Part shown: piece after piece, positions 45,172 to 53,670 of the stretch
How the letters are laid out: each line of letters starts with the position of its first letter
Position numbering within the stretch: position 1 is the first letter of the stretch
Origin: Bacillota bacterium
GTDB taxonomy: Bacteria > Bacillota > Clostridia > Lachnospirales > Lachnospiraceae
NCBI GenBank assembly: GCA_029224465.1
Contig: JAQXUQ010000014.1
Coordinates: 53,988-117,987 of the forward strand
Direction of reading: 5' to 3'
DNA length: 64,000 bases
Position numbers and translations under genes: made by a program
Notes under the pieces: model-generated
Databases searched by the model: none
Seen by the model: only the letters and a program-made list of their open reading frames with translations
Told to the model about the DNA's origin: nothing

Positions 45172-46218
45172 TTAATCTCCGGTTGATCCGCGCAGGACCA
45201 GATTCGTTTCCGAATATACCGTGCGGTAGTTCATGCCGGGCTCTTTGATTCTGGTTTCGAGCAGATTCATTGCGGTAAATCCCATGACCTGCGTATGAAT
45301 ATGAATGCTGGTCAGCTGCGGGGACACGATTTTTGCCATGGAAGAGTCATCAAAGCCGCAGATCATGACATCTTCGGGCACCCGGATCTGCATCCGGTTC
45401 AATGCCTGCAGAAGGTCAATCGCGCAGAAATCATTTGAACACACAAACAATTCCGGCAGTCTGTCCAGACTGCGCAGCCTGCTCTCTATATAATCGGAAT
45501 AAGAAACAAAACCCTTGCCTTCGATCGAATCCGTGAGCATGTACCGCTCCTGCGCCTGCAACCCGCAGAAGCGCATGCCGATCAGGTATGCAATATATCT
45601 TTCAAAGAACGACTGGCAGTGCATAATATCACCGATAAAGCCGATCTTTGTAATACCCCGGCCTTTCATGATGCCAATCAGTTCCTGAATGCAGTCGCTG
45701 TTATTCATAAGCAGCTTGTCTGCCTTCAAAGGAGGCCGGCCGATGCTGACCGCGTGATCGACCAGAAGAAGAGGAATATCCAGATCACAGAGCATCCTGC
45801 TGTATTCGTAGTCAAAAACCTCGACGCACAGGATTGCGGCGCAGCGGTTCAGAACAAGTGTCTCCGGGAGCGTCCTGTCCCGCAGATTCTCCGGCGTTAT
45901 TCTGTGCATGGTCATCGAGTAGCCGTTCTGCGTCGACTCCCGCTGGAACTTATCCAGCATGGTCGTCGCGAAATGCGAGTCCCCTAAAAAGCTGGCCGAA
46001 AGAATCGCGATTTCTCCTTTACCCCGACGCTCTTTTTCCGGAAGATTGTCCGGGTCCAGATAGCTGAACTGCTTGTATCCCATCTCGATGGCTTTTGAAA
46101 GGACCTTCTGCCGGGTGCTCTCCGCGAGAATACCGGTATTGTTAATGGCCTTGGAAACTGTATTTCTGGAGACGCCCAGTGCGTCCGCGATATCCTGAAT
46201 TGTTACACGCTCGGACAT
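45172..46218 (-). CDS. LacI-family repressor of the fructan locus
   Basis: A 348-residue repressor. The helix-turn-helix and hinge are VTIQDIADALGVSRNTVSKAINNTGILAESTRQKV; the ligand domain has VDHAVSIGRPPLKADKLLMNNSDCIQELI, KIGFIGDI and ELFVCSNDFCAIDLLQAL. It is divergent from the sugar importer and GH32 genes, and the shared intergenic region has LacI-like palindromes, so it most likely represses both itself and that operon, with a fructose- or sucrose-derived inducer. CAGGAGGAAAT precedes the start. Confidence 0.92.
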   Translation of the reverse strand: MSERVTIQDIADALGVSRNTVSKAINNTGILAESTRQKVLSKAIEMGYKQFSYLDPDNLPEKERRGKGEIAILSASFLGDSHFATTMLDKFQRESTQNGYSMTMHRITPENLRDRTLPETLVLNRCAAILCVEVFDYEYSRMLCDLDIPLLLVDHAVSIGRPPLKADKLLMNNSDCIQELIGIMKGRGITKIGFIGDIMHCQSFFERYIAYLIGMRFCGLQAQERYMLTDSIEGKGFVSYSDYIESRLRSLDRLPELFVCSNDFCAIDLLQALNRMQIRVPEDVMICGFDDSSMAKIVSPQLTSIHIHTQVMGFTAMNLLETRIKEPGMNYRTVYSETNLVLRGSTGD

Positions 46219-46298
46219 ATTTCCTCCTGATCTGTATGCGCATATGATGTTTTGAATGGTGTCAGAGACTTTCCATCATTATATCGTAAAGGCAATGC

Positions 46299-46314
46299 TT
46301 TTACAAATGTAAAA
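46299..46314. promoter_or_regulatory. Palindromic operator, lacI side
   Basis: TTTTACAAATGTAAAA, a perfect 7-bp inverted repeat with an AA centre, 81 bp upstream of the lacI-type start. It shares the core CAAATGTAAAAT with the two sites on the operon side. Probable autoregulatory operator. Confidence 0.7.
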
Positions 46315-46444
46315 TATCGGATTGCGCATCTATGCGTAACGATCTTACAAATCCGCCCAATCATCCATTTTCTATAAGCATTTCTTTTTTCAGTTAACGG
46401 CATCCACAAAATTGCACAAAAACCAAGGATCATTTTTGTGACAT

Positions 46445-46465
46445 AAATGATGCAAATGTAAAATT
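46445..46465. promoter_or_regulatory. Operator copy 1, upstream of the importer promoter
   Basis: A 21-bp sequence with core TGCAAATGTAAAAT, repeated without change at 46533-46553. One half-site (TGTAAAA) is perfect and the other degenerate. It ends 7 bp before the -35 box. Confidence 0.65.
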
Positions 46466-46472
46466 CGATCAA

Positions 46473-46501
46473 TTGACAAATGATACATATAATGATATCT
46501 T
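46473..46501 (+). promoter_or_regulatory. Promoter of the fructan importer operon
   Basis: Consensus -35 TTGACA, 17-bp spacer, -10 TATCTT. It is bracketed by the two identical 21-bp operators, whose centres are 88 bp apart. Confidence 0.65.
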
Positions 46502-46532
46502 TAGGCCACGAGTGATAAACAAACAGACAACA

Positions 46533-46553
46533 AAATGATGCAAATGTAAAATT
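46533..46553. promoter_or_regulatory. Operator copy 2, downstream of the importer promoter
   Basis: Identical in all 21 bases to 46445-46465. It lies between the predicted transcription start and the first gene, where a bound repressor would block elongation or loop with copy 1. Confidence 0.65.
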
Positions 46554-46591
46554 ACTAAATTTCATACGATTTGTTCAAAGGGGGATTTATC

Positions 46592-47527
46592 ATGGGAGCT
46601 CGGAGCAGAACAGCCGTAAAACCGGCAAAACCTAAAGAAAGCTTTTGGCAGTATTTCATCAGACACTGGCAGCTCTACATCCTGTTTCTGGGACCGGCGT
46701 TTGTGCTGACCATCATTTTCAGATATCTCCCGATGGGAGGCATCCTGATCGCCTTCGTTGACTATAATCCGTTTAAAGGCATCATGGGAAGCGAGTGGGT
46801 CGGGCTTGCCAATTTCACACGTTTTTTGAAGTCGCCGGATTTCCTCGAGTATCTTGGCAATACGCTTAAGCTCAGTATTTACGGGCTGCTCTGGGGGTTC
46901 CCGGTTCCGATCATTCTGGCGCTGCTTTTAAACCGGGTCCGGAGTGTGGGACTCAAAAAGAACATTCAGCTTGTCCTGTATCTTCCGAACTTCGTTTCCG
47001 TCATCGTCCTCTGCGGTATGGTCAGAATTCTCCTTTCCGTAACAGGACCCTTGAACAATCTTCTCGGTACAAGCATTAACTTCATGACCATCCCCGAAGC
47101 CTTCCGACCGATCTACATTATCAGCGGCATCTGGCAGGGAGCCGGCTGGGCATCGATCATGTACACTGCGGCTCTTGCGAACGCGAGTCAGGAGCTGCGC
47201 GAGGCAGCCATCATCGACGGCGCCAATATCTGGCAGCAGATCAAGGCGGTTGACTGGCCGGCAATTAAAGACATCGTCGTCATTCAGTTCATTCTGCAGG
47301 CAGGCAACATCATGAGTGTCGGCTTTGAAAAGGCATATGCACTGCAGACAGACCTGAACCTTCGATCTTCCGAGATCATAGCCACCTACGTTTACAAGAA
47401 AGGTCTTCTGGACGGCGACTACAGCTTCTCTACAGCGGTCGGCCTGTTCAATACAGTAATCAATGTCATTCTTCTTATTCTGGTCAACAAGATCGTCGAG
47501 AAGATGAATGACGGCAAGGGAATTTAA
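46592..47527 (+). CDS. Sugar ABC importer permease, LplB type
   Basis: A 311-residue CUT1 permease with six expected membrane spans. The EAA loop reads ELREAAIIDGANIWQQIKAVDWPAI, and the N-terminus has the LplB look (QYFIRHWQLYILFLGPAFVLTIIFRYLPMGG, FVDYNPFKGI). AAAGGGGG upstream selects the ATG at 46592 over the one at 46571. First gene of the operon; the second permease follows 16 nt later. Confidence 0.93.
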   Translation: MGARSRTAVKPAKPKESFWQYFIRHWQLYILFLGPAFVLTIIFRYLPMGGILIAFVDYNPFKGIMGSEWVGLANFTRFLKSPDFLEYLGNTLKLSIYGLLWGFPVPIILALLLNRVRSVGLKKNIQLVLYLPNFVSVIVLCGMVRILLSVTGPLNNLLGTSINFMTIPEAFRPIYIISGIWQGAGWASIMYTAALANASQELREAAIIDGANIWQQIKAVDWPAIKDIVVIQFILQAGNIMSVGFEKAYALQTDLNLRSSEIIATYVYKKGLLDGDYSFSTAVGLFNTVINVILLILVNKIVEKMNDGKGI

Positions 47528-47543
47528 AGAAGGGGGGACCGTC

Positions 47544-48476
47544 ATGAGAGCAAAAGTCAAAGAGGCCGCGCAGAGCAGCGGCCGTAAAGCGAAGTTTTCC
47601 CAGATGAGCACGTTCGACAAGACGTTCACGGTCTGCGGCGATATTCTGCTGTTCCTGTTTGTTTTATGCATCATCGTTCCGCTGGTATACATCGTGATCG
47701 CGTCCTTCATGGATCCGGTCACATTGCAGAACAAGGGCGTAACCTTCGATCTCAGCAAGTGGACGATCACTGCTTACAAACGTGTCATCGAAAATAAAAT
47801 GATCTGGGTGGGCTTTATCAACTCGATCGTCTATTCCGTCGTATTTACTGCCATATCGGTCATTGTTACGCTGATGGCTGCCTATCCGATGTCCCGCGAG
47901 GATTTCCGCGGAAGGAAGTTTTTCAACGTCATTTTCATCATTACGATGTTCTTCGGCGGCGGTCTGATCCCGACCTACCTGTTAATCAGCCGGCTCGGTA
48001 TGCTGGATACGATCTGGGCGATCGTCCTTCCGGGAGCCTTCAGTGTCTGGAACATGATCATCGCGAGAACATATTATCAGGGAATTCCGAAGGAACTGCG
48101 GGAAGCCGCTTCTGTGGACGGAGCCAATGATATTGTTTACTTCTTCAAAATCATGATGCCGGTCTGCAAGCCTGTCATCATGGTGCTGGTGCTCTGGCAG
48201 TTCGTCGGAATGTGGAACAGTTACTTCGATTCGATGATCTATCTGAGTTCGGAAGCCAAACAGCCGCTCCAGCTGGTGCTCAGAGCGATCCTGATCCAGT
48301 CCCAGCCGCAGCCCGGCATGGTGTCGGATATTCAGAGCACGGCGGCGAGGGCACAGCTTGCGGAACTGCTCAAATACGCGACGATCATTATCTCCAGTAT
48401 CCCGCTTCTGATTATGTATCCGTTCTTCCAGAAGTATTTTGACAGCGGCGTCATGGTCGGATCTGTCAAAGGGTGA
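47544..48476 (+). CDS. Sugar ABC importer permease, YtcP type
   Basis: The partner CUT1 permease, 310 residues. Features: LCIIVPLVYIVIASFMDPVTL, AYPMSREDFRGRKFFNVIF, FGGGLIPTYLLISRLGMLDT and the EAA loop PKELREAASVDGANDIVYFFKIMMPVCKP, ending in FFQKYFDSGVMVGSVKG, which is highly typical of YtcP. GGGGGACC precedes the ATG at 47544. No ATPase gene is present in this operon. Confidence 0.93.
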   Translation: MRAKVKEAAQSSGRKAKFSQMSTFDKTFTVCGDILLFLFVLCIIVPLVYIVIASFMDPVTLQNKGVTFDLSKWTITAYKRVIENKMIWVGFINSIVYSVVFTAISVIVTLMAAYPMSREDFRGRKFFNVIFIITMFFGGGLIPTYLLISRLGMLDTIWAIVLPGAFSVWNMIIARTYYQGIPKELREAASVDGANDIVYFFKIMMPVCKPVIMVLVLWQFVGMWNSYFDSMIYLSSEAKQPLQLVLRAILIQSQPQPGMVSDIQSTAARAQLAELLKYATIIISSIPLLIMYPFFQKYFDSGVMVGSVKG

Positions 48477-48497
48477 TACACGCCGGACGAAGGAGAA

Positions 48498-48602
48498 ATG
48501 CTTATGCGGCGCACAGGAGCGCCGCGGCGTAGAAGGTTGAAAAGCGGGGCTTCTGCAGACCGCGTTGTTATAAAAAGGAAGCGGGCAGGGACCGCTTCTT
48601 AA
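48498..48602 (+). CDS. Possible 34-residue arginine-rich small ORF
   Basis: An open frame between the second permease and the binding-protein gene, starting 2 nt after AAGGAG, or at an in-frame ATG at 48504 with 8-nt spacing. It encodes an Arg/Lys-rich peptide (MLMRRTGAPRRRRLKSG...). It spans two stem-loops, so the open frame may be chance in an intergenic structure. No homologue is recognised. Confidence 0.25.
   Translation: MLMRRTGAPRRRRLKSGASADRVVIKRKRAGTAS
48506..48600 (+). promoter_or_regulatory. Two intercistronic stem-loops before the binding-protein gene
   Basis: GCGGCGC / GCGCCGC (48506-48512 with 48519-48525) and GAAGCGG / CCGCTTC (48579-48585 with 48593-48599). Neither has a long T tract. 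As in mgl, hairpins around the binding-protein gene could set its mRNA level by protecting the 5' end of a processed transcript. Confidence 0.45.
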
Positions 48603-48619
48603 ATGGAAAGGGGAAAATT

Positions 48620-50302
48620 ATGAAAAAAAGATTTTTGAGTAAGGTTGCGGCCGCTGTTTTGTCCGCGGCAATGCTTCTGCCGCTGGCAGCCTGCGGCTCC
48701 GGATCACCGGACGGTGGTAAGGCTGGCCAAACAGACGCGGCCGACGCAAAAGCGGTATCCTTCCCGCTGTCCGAGAAGAAGACGATTACCGGCATGACCA
48801 GCTATCCCGCCGGGACCGAGTCGGATCCGAACAAGAGAACGATCTTTAAACGGCTGGAAGATAAAACAAATGTCCATGTCGAATGGAATGCCATTCAGGC
48901 GGACCAGTGGAGCGACAAGATCGGTCTTGCGATGTCGGATCCTTCCAAGATGTCCGAATTTGTTTTTACGGCGGGATTCAGTGACAGCGATCTGTTAAAG
49001 TATGGCAAACAGGGTGCGATCCTTCCGCTTGAAGACTATATTGATTCCTGTATGCCGAACCTGAAGGCTGTATTTGACAAATACCCGGAATACAAAACGA
49101 TGTGCACCGACACCGAAGGACACATCTGGGCGCTTCCGTGGATCGAGCAGCTGGGCTCCGGAAAGGAAGCCATTCAGACGGTCGGCGGCATGAGCTACAT
49201 CAATAAAAAGTGGCTGGATTTCCTCGGCCTTGAAATGCCGACAACGACGGATGAGCTTGAGAAAGTGCTGATCGCGTTCCGCGACAACGCGAAAAAGCTT
49301 CAGGATGAGTTCCATATCGAAGGCTCCGTAATTCCGATGTCTTTCATTATGAACAACGGCGATCAGGACTGCATGATTCTGATCAACGGATTCGGCGAAG
49401 GTATCGGCGATATGGATGCGGGCAGACACATCGCTGTAACGGATGACCGCAAGGTTGTCAGCACAGCTACACAGGAAGGTTTCAAGAAAGGCCTTGAATG
49501 GCTTCATAAGTTGGATACCGAGGACCTGCTTGACCCGGAAGCATTCACGCAGGAATGGTCAACCTACGTATCGAAAGGAAAATCCGGCCGCTACGGCGTC
49601 TGCTTTACCTGGGATGTGGCGAACGTCGACAATCTGGAAGACTGGGAGCCGCTGCCGGCGCTCAAGGCCGATGTAAAGAATATAACGCCACAGAACGGGT
49701 CCTTCACAAGCGGCTTTGACCGCGGCAGATGCGTCGTGACGGCAGTCGCGAAAGATCCCGCGCTTGTCTGCTCCTGGCTGGACCAGATGTATGATCCGCT
49801 GCAGTCTCCGCAGAACAACTGGGGAACGTACGGTGATGAAGGCTTCAATATCTTTGAAATGAGCAAAAATAAAGACGGCGGAGAAATGCTCAAACACGCG
49901 CCGCTTGGAGACGCTTCCCCGGTGGAAGTACGTGAAGCGCAGTGTGTAGGCGGACCGCTCGCAGTGCTGGACGATTACTATAACGTGTATGTAACATGCC
50001 CGGATGACGCGCAGTACCGTCTGAACTGGATCAAAGATATCTATACACCTGACATGCACGGCAAATATGTGTATCCGAACGTGTTCATGAATACCGAAGA
50101 TACCAAGAAGCTTTCCGACCTGACAGCGGATATTACAAAGACAATCAACACTTTCAAGGCAAATGCCGTTATGAACGGATTTACAGATGCGGACTGGGAC
50201 AGCTTCCAGAAGTCTCTGAAGGATTATGGACTTGATGAACAGCTTTCTATTCTGCAGAAATATCTGGATGCATATTACGCGAACGAGGAGACAGCAAAGT
50301 AA
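48620..50302 (+). CDS. Sugar-binding lipoprotein, LplA type
   Basis: The large (560-residue) substrate-binding protein of the importer, lipid-anchored at C25 (LLPLAAC lipobox). The family layout is seen in TITGMTSYPAGTESDPNKRTIFKRLEDKTNVHVEWNAI, SDLLKYGKQGAILPLEDYID, GHIWALPWIEQ, GMSYINKKWLDFLGLEMPTTTDELEKVL and DYYNVYVTCPDDAQYRLNWIKDIY. GGAAAGGGG lies upstream of the ATG. Its stop shares one base with the start of the GH32 gene (TAATG), tying uptake to hydrolysis of the same sugar. Confidence 0.93.
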   Translation: MKKRFLSKVAAAVLSAAMLLPLAACGSGSPDGGKAGQTDAADAKAVSFPLSEKKTITGMTSYPAGTESDPNKRTIFKRLEDKTNVHVEWNAIQADQWSDKIGLAMSDPSKMSEFVFTAGFSDSDLLKYGKQGAILPLEDYIDSCMPNLKAVFDKYPEYKTMCTDTEGHIWALPWIEQLGSGKEAIQTVGGMSYINKKWLDFLGLEMPTTTDELEKVLIAFRDNAKKLQDEFHIEGSVIPMSFIMNNGDQDCMILINGFGEGIGDMDAGRHIAVTDDRKVVSTATQEGFKKGLEWLHKLDTEDLLDPEAFTQEWSTYVSKGKSGRYGVCFTWDVANVDNLEDWEPLPALKADVKNITPQNGSFTSGFDRGRCVVTAVAKDPALVCSWLDQMYDPLQSPQNNWGTYGDEGFNIFEMSKNKDGGEMLKHAPLGDASPVEVREAQCVGGPLAVLDDYYNVYVTCPDDAQYRLNWIKDIYTPDMHGKYVYPNVFMNTEDTKKLSDLTADITKTINTFKANAVMNGFTDADWDSFQKSLKDYGLDEQLSILQKYLDAYYANEETAK

Positions 50303-51786
50303 TGAGTTCGATGCTGGAAAAAGCCAGAACATTTGAAAAAGAACACGGAGATAAGGTCGGTTCCGATGAGAGGCCTGCCTTCCATTTAACGCCGTGGTCA
50401 GGCTGGATGAATGATCCGAACGGCTTTTGCCAGTATCAAGGTCAGTACCATCTGTTTTATCAGTATAATCCGTACGCGGCGCACTGGGACAGCATGCACT
50501 GGGGACATGCGGTTTCCACAGACCTTCTGCACTGGAAGTACCTGCCGGCGGCGCTTGCGCCGGATGGGAAGAATGACGGCGCGGGGTGCTTTTCCGGAAG
50601 CGCGGTTCCGCTGGAAGACGGCAGGCTGCTGCTGATGTACACGGCAGTCGAAGAGCGGACGGAAAACGGAGAGAAGCAAATCTGTCAGACGCAGAACCTC
50701 GCGGTCGGAGACGGCCTGAACTTCGAAAAATACAGCGGGAATCCGGTCCTGGATTCCCGCGACCTGCCGGCAGGAAGCAGCAAGGAAGATTTTCGTGATC
50801 CCAAAATGTTCCGGCTCGATGACGGTTCGCTGGCCTGCGTGATCGGCAGCAGGCCGGCGGATGGCAGCGGACAGATCCTTTTATACACGAGTGAGGATGG
50901 ATTTCGCTGGAATTTCAAGTCCGTTCTCGATCAGAACCATAACCGCTTCGGAAAGATGTGGGAGTGTCCTGATTTCTTCCTGCTGGATGGAAGACGGGTC
51001 CTTATAACAAGTCCGCAGGACATGCAGCAGGCCGGAACGGAGTATCATCCGGGGAACGGAACCGCGTGCTTCATCGGAGACTTCGATGAGAAGACCGGAA
51101 AGTTTACCGAAGTTCGTGATCAGACGCTTGATTACGGCATTGATTTCTACGCACCGCAGACGCTGGAGACGCCGGATGGAAGACGTATCATGATCGGCTG
51201 GATGCAGAACTGGGATGCCTGCGCCATGCGGGAGCCGGATGCGCCATGGTCGGGACAGATGACACTGCCCCGTGAACTCGAAATCATAGATGATAAGCTG
51301 TATCAGCGTCCGATCACGGAGCTCTCGCAGTACCGGACCGGAAAAATGCAGTACAAGAATATTTCCGTAAACGGCACAGTATCCCTGGACGGCATCCGAG
51401 GACGATGCATTGATCTGGAAGCGGAGATGAAAGCTGCTGATCAGGAAAATCTGTTTCATAAGTTCGCCATCCGCTTTGCAGAAGGAAACGGGCATTATAC
51501 GGAATTTGTTTTCAGGCCATTTGAGGAAACGGTTACGGTGGACCGTTCTTTCTGCGGATCAAGAAGGGATCTTGTGCATGTAAGGGAGTGCCACGTTCCG
51601 GGAACCCGGGACGGGCATCTGAAGTTCCGCCTCATTCTGGACCGCTTCAGCGCCGAGATTTTCCTGCAGGACGGGGAGAAGGTTATGACGGTTACCTTTT
51701 TCACGGAGCAGGAAGCGGATCAGATTTCTTTCCATGCAGTTGGTGAAGCAAGAATGGATGTGGTAAAATACGATCTGAATTTGTAG
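50302..51786 (+). CDS. GH32 beta-fructofuranosidase / sucrose or fructan hydrolase
   Basis: A 494-residue glycoside hydrolase family 32 enzyme without signal peptide, hence cytoplasmic. The five-bladed propeller has the nucleophile in WMNDPNG (D38), the FRDP transition-state aspartate and the acid/base glutamate in MWECPDFFLL. A C-terminal beta-sandwich follows (IDLEAEMKAADQENLFHKFAIRF). Being translated with an importer, it probably splits imported fructo-oligosaccharides or sucrose. No fructokinase or PTS gene is near, so whether the substrate is phosphorylated cannot be told. Confidence 0.94.
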   Translation: MSSMLEKARTFEKEHGDKVGSDERPAFHLTPWSGWMNDPNGFCQYQGQYHLFYQYNPYAAHWDSMHWGHAVSTDLLHWKYLPAALAPDGKNDGAGCFSGSAVPLEDGRLLLMYTAVEERTENGEKQICQTQNLAVGDGLNFEKYSGNPVLDSRDLPAGSSKEDFRDPKMFRLDDGSLACVIGSRPADGSGQILLYTSEDGFRWNFKSVLDQNHNRFGKMWECPDFFLLDGRRVLITSPQDMQQAGTEYHPGNGTACFIGDFDEKTGKFTEVRDQTLDYGIDFYAPQTLETPDGRRIMIGWMQNWDACAMREPDAPWSGQMTLPRELEIIDDKLYQRPITELSQYRTGKMQYKNISVNGTVSLDGIRGRCIDLEAEMKAADQENLFHKFAIRFAEGNGHYTEFVFRPFEETVTVDRSFCGSRRDLVHVRECHVPGTRDGHLKFRLILDRFSAEIFLQDGEKVMTVTFFTEQEADQISFHAVGEARMDVVKYDLNL

Positions 51787-51833
51787 GACGCAGATCGGGA
51801 CGCACCCTGCATACGTGGAAGGAGCAGAACACA

Positions 51834-52313
51834 TTGGAATGGCGGAAAATGAGACGCTTCCGGCAGCAGATCTCCAAAGAGGAGTGCCTGGAAGTCCTTC
51901 GAAATGAAAAGAGAGGCGTTCTTGCCCTTAACGGAGAAAACGGATATCCGTATGCACTGCCGGTAAATTTCTTCTATGACGAGGCGGATGGCAGGATCTA
52001 TTTCCATGGCGCAGAAGAAGGCGCAAAAATGGATTGTCTGCAGGCGGATGACAGAGTCTGCTTCGTTGTCTATACGCAGGGCTTTCAGAAGGAAGGCGAC
52101 TGGGCGTATTATCCGACATCCATTATCGTGCGCGGCCGCGTCAGTATACTGAGCGATCCTGCAAAAATCAAGGAGCAGTGCAGGAAAATCGGATTTAAAT
52201 ATTATCCGACCGAAGAAAGTGTGGAGAAAGTGCTGCGTGACACCGAGGGACGGTTCAGCGTACTGGCGCTCTCGGTGGAACATATGACGGGAAAGCTGGT
52301 TCACGAATCGTGA
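51834..52313 (+). CDS. NimA/pyridoxamine 5'-phosphate oxidase-like flavin protein
   Basis: A 159-residue split-barrel FMN-binding protein: MRRFRQQISKEECLEVLRNEKRGVLALNGENGYPYALPVNFFYDEADGRIYFHGA as N-terminal core, then CFVVYTQG and SIIVRGRVSIL. It resembles the NimA branch, which includes nitroimidazole reductases. A TTG start at 51834 is preceded by AAGGAG 9 nt upstream; the ATG at 51849 is the alternative. It lies 47 nt after the GH32 gene and may be part of that transcript, with no evident metabolic link. Confidence 0.83.
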   Translation: MEWRKMRRFRQQISKEECLEVLRNEKRGVLALNGENGYPYALPVNFFYDEADGRIYFHGAEEGAKMDCLQADDRVCFVVYTQGFQKEGDWAYYPTSIIVRGRVSILSDPAKIKEQCRKIGFKYYPTEESVEKVLRDTEGRFSVLALSVEHMTGKLVHES

Positions 52314-52368
52314 CGGATCGCGGGGCGGGCTCCCCGGGACTTGCCGCGGCGGGAACACGCAGAAACAC

Positions 52369-52405
52369 CGGAAAGATCGCCCGCAGTCTGCCGGCGATCT
52401 TTCCG
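52369..52405 (+). terminator. Stem-loop after the NimA-like gene
   Basis: Perfect 13-bp stem CGGAAAGATCGCC / GGCGATCTTTCCG with an 11-nt loop. No T tract follows, so it may be a weak terminator or an mRNA 3' structure at the end of the fructan operon. Confidence 0.55.
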
Positions 52406-52407
52406 CG

Positions 52408-52550
52408 TCATGCAATACACCTTCATCCTGCGATATTGCATGAATATTTCAAGACAAATGAGCGGCGCGAGCCTGCATTGCATAGAAATGGGCAAAATCT
52501 ATGCAATACGGCTCGCGCTTTTTAGTTTGTCTTGGAAAATCTATGCAAAG
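52408..52550. repeat. 143-bp palindromic repeat, copy 1
   Basis: A long nested inverted repeat. The inner stem is TGCATAGA / TCTATGCA, then GCGCGAGCC / GGCTCGCGC, then CAAGACAAA / TTTGTCTTG, then TGCAT-rich outer arms, so nearly 120 bases fold into one hairpin. A copy lies 1.77 kb away at 54178. No indels separate the two copies over about 143 bases. A frame through it is open (MQYTFILRYCM...), but most differences between copies change the amino acid, so I read it as a structured or MITE-like element rather than a gene. Confidence 0.8.
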
Positions 52551-53429
52551 CGGGGAAAGGAAGCGCTATTGCGTTGTGACAGCCATTTGCTGCGGAAACG
52601 CAACGTTGAAAGTGTGAAAGCGAATCGGCGTGGTGCGGCCTTTCAACATCGAAAGCGTGAAATCAGACCGGCGGGCAGTTTTAACAGCGCACATAGTGAG
52701 GCTGATTCGGATCAGACACTTGGATCGCAACAACTGGCAACTGTTCATAAATTCGTACATGCACGCAGCACAGCCAAGAACGATGTTGCCGTTCTTCACG
52801 AAGGGCGTATAAATAGAAACCTAAGGACTGTGCTATACAATTATAAATTGATGATTACCCCCGAAGTGCTTCCCTGCTAATACATAAGTCCAGGTCTTAT
52901 GGGTATCGTCCATTCTTATTTCGCAAGTCGTACCTCGCGAGATGCGCATGCGTAAGGATTTAGAAGAATATCCAGAATGAAAGCAGTCTCATGTACAATA
53001 TGTAACAGATAATTATTGACGGGCTTGGCTTAATAAAGACCGGAGAAGATCGTGGAGAAACTCAGACAACAGCCTGTTTTCTAATGTTATCAGCATTCGT
53101 TATACAGCCTATGTGAAGGCAAAACAATAGGAGCGCTGTGCCTGCTGACACCCATCATTTGGATAAACCGCTTGACGAATACGCTCCTGCTGCCAAGTTA
53201 CCATAGACTCTGGAAATGATCAACAATATCTCTCATAAAGATGAATTGTCTGCGGTTGTTCTTAATTATTTTGGAGCGCGAAGGGCATCAACCTCCGCTA
53301 TTCGTTTAATATCGATAATGATCTAGATGCTTTGTTCAATTGTCGTGCAATGAGAGGATAGTCCTCTGTCAGTTAACAATAAAATGATACATTCCCGAAA
53401 GGAGTTTAGCTTCATAACATTCTGGCATG
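52551..53429. other. Gene-poor stretch, probable decayed mobile DNA
   Basis: No intact gene seen. 52600-52660 has two imperfect copies of a GAAAG-GTGAAA phrase. From 53138 (GTG after AGGAG) a frame reads VPADTHHLDKPLDEYAPAAK, meets a TAG at 53204-53206, and continues 39 codons (TLEMINNISHKDELSAVVLN...) to another TAG; it may be the remains of a small helical protein. Base composition is AT-rich (22 of 60 bases are G or C at 53221-53280), unlike the rest of the window. Confidence 0.5.
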
Positions 53430-53459
53430 AAAAAACCACCAGCCGCAATGGCCGGTGGC
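53430..53459 (-). terminator. Terminator of the small minus-strand gene cluster
   Basis: On the minus strand CCACCGGCC-ATTG-CGGCTGGTGG (9-bp core stem with G-U pairs) runs into TTTTTT. It lies directly after the 53-residue gene. Confidence 0.88.
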
Positions 53460-53462
53460 TTC

Positions 53463-53624
53463 TTACATAAACCCGTCCGTCTGTTCTCCGAACCAGTCGT
53501 CTATTTCTTTATCAAGTTTCTTAATGTCTTCTGGCGCATCATTCCTAAGATGACACCCTATTAAATAGGGCTCCACCTCGTCAATTTTGTCATTTATGTC
53601 TTTGGGTATAATAATTGCAGGCAT
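53463..53624 (-). CDS. 53-residue protein, function unknown
   Basis: A short gene with GGGGAG 6 nt before its ATG and a strong terminator 4 nt after its stop, so it is probably real. The product begins MPAIIIPKDINDKIDEVEPY, is acidic and helical, and ends in DKEIDDWFGEQTDGFM. No membrane segment, no family recognised. It is the last gene of a small cluster in an AT-rich island beside tRNA-Ser; 46 nt separate it from the upstream 62-residue gene. Confidence 0.7.
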   Translation of the reverse strand: MPAIIIPKDINDKIDEVEPYLIGCHLRNDAPEDIKKLDKEIDDWFGEQTDGFM

Positions 53625-53670
53625 ATTTACTCCCCAAAAATTAGCTAATTATTGGCTCTATCGTTATCGC

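Noticed and set aside
52341..52880. 179-codon plus-strand frame
   Set aside because: It runs through the palindromic repeat. The copy at 54178 has an equally open frame, but most differences are amino-acid changes and no ribosome site is present, so it is taken as part of a repeat, not a gene.
53138..53326. Frame beginning VPADTHHLDKPLDEYAP interrupted by one TAG
   Set aside because: It has a ribosome-site-like AGGAG and a protein-like look, but with an internal stop and no recognised family it is only mentioned within the decayed region.
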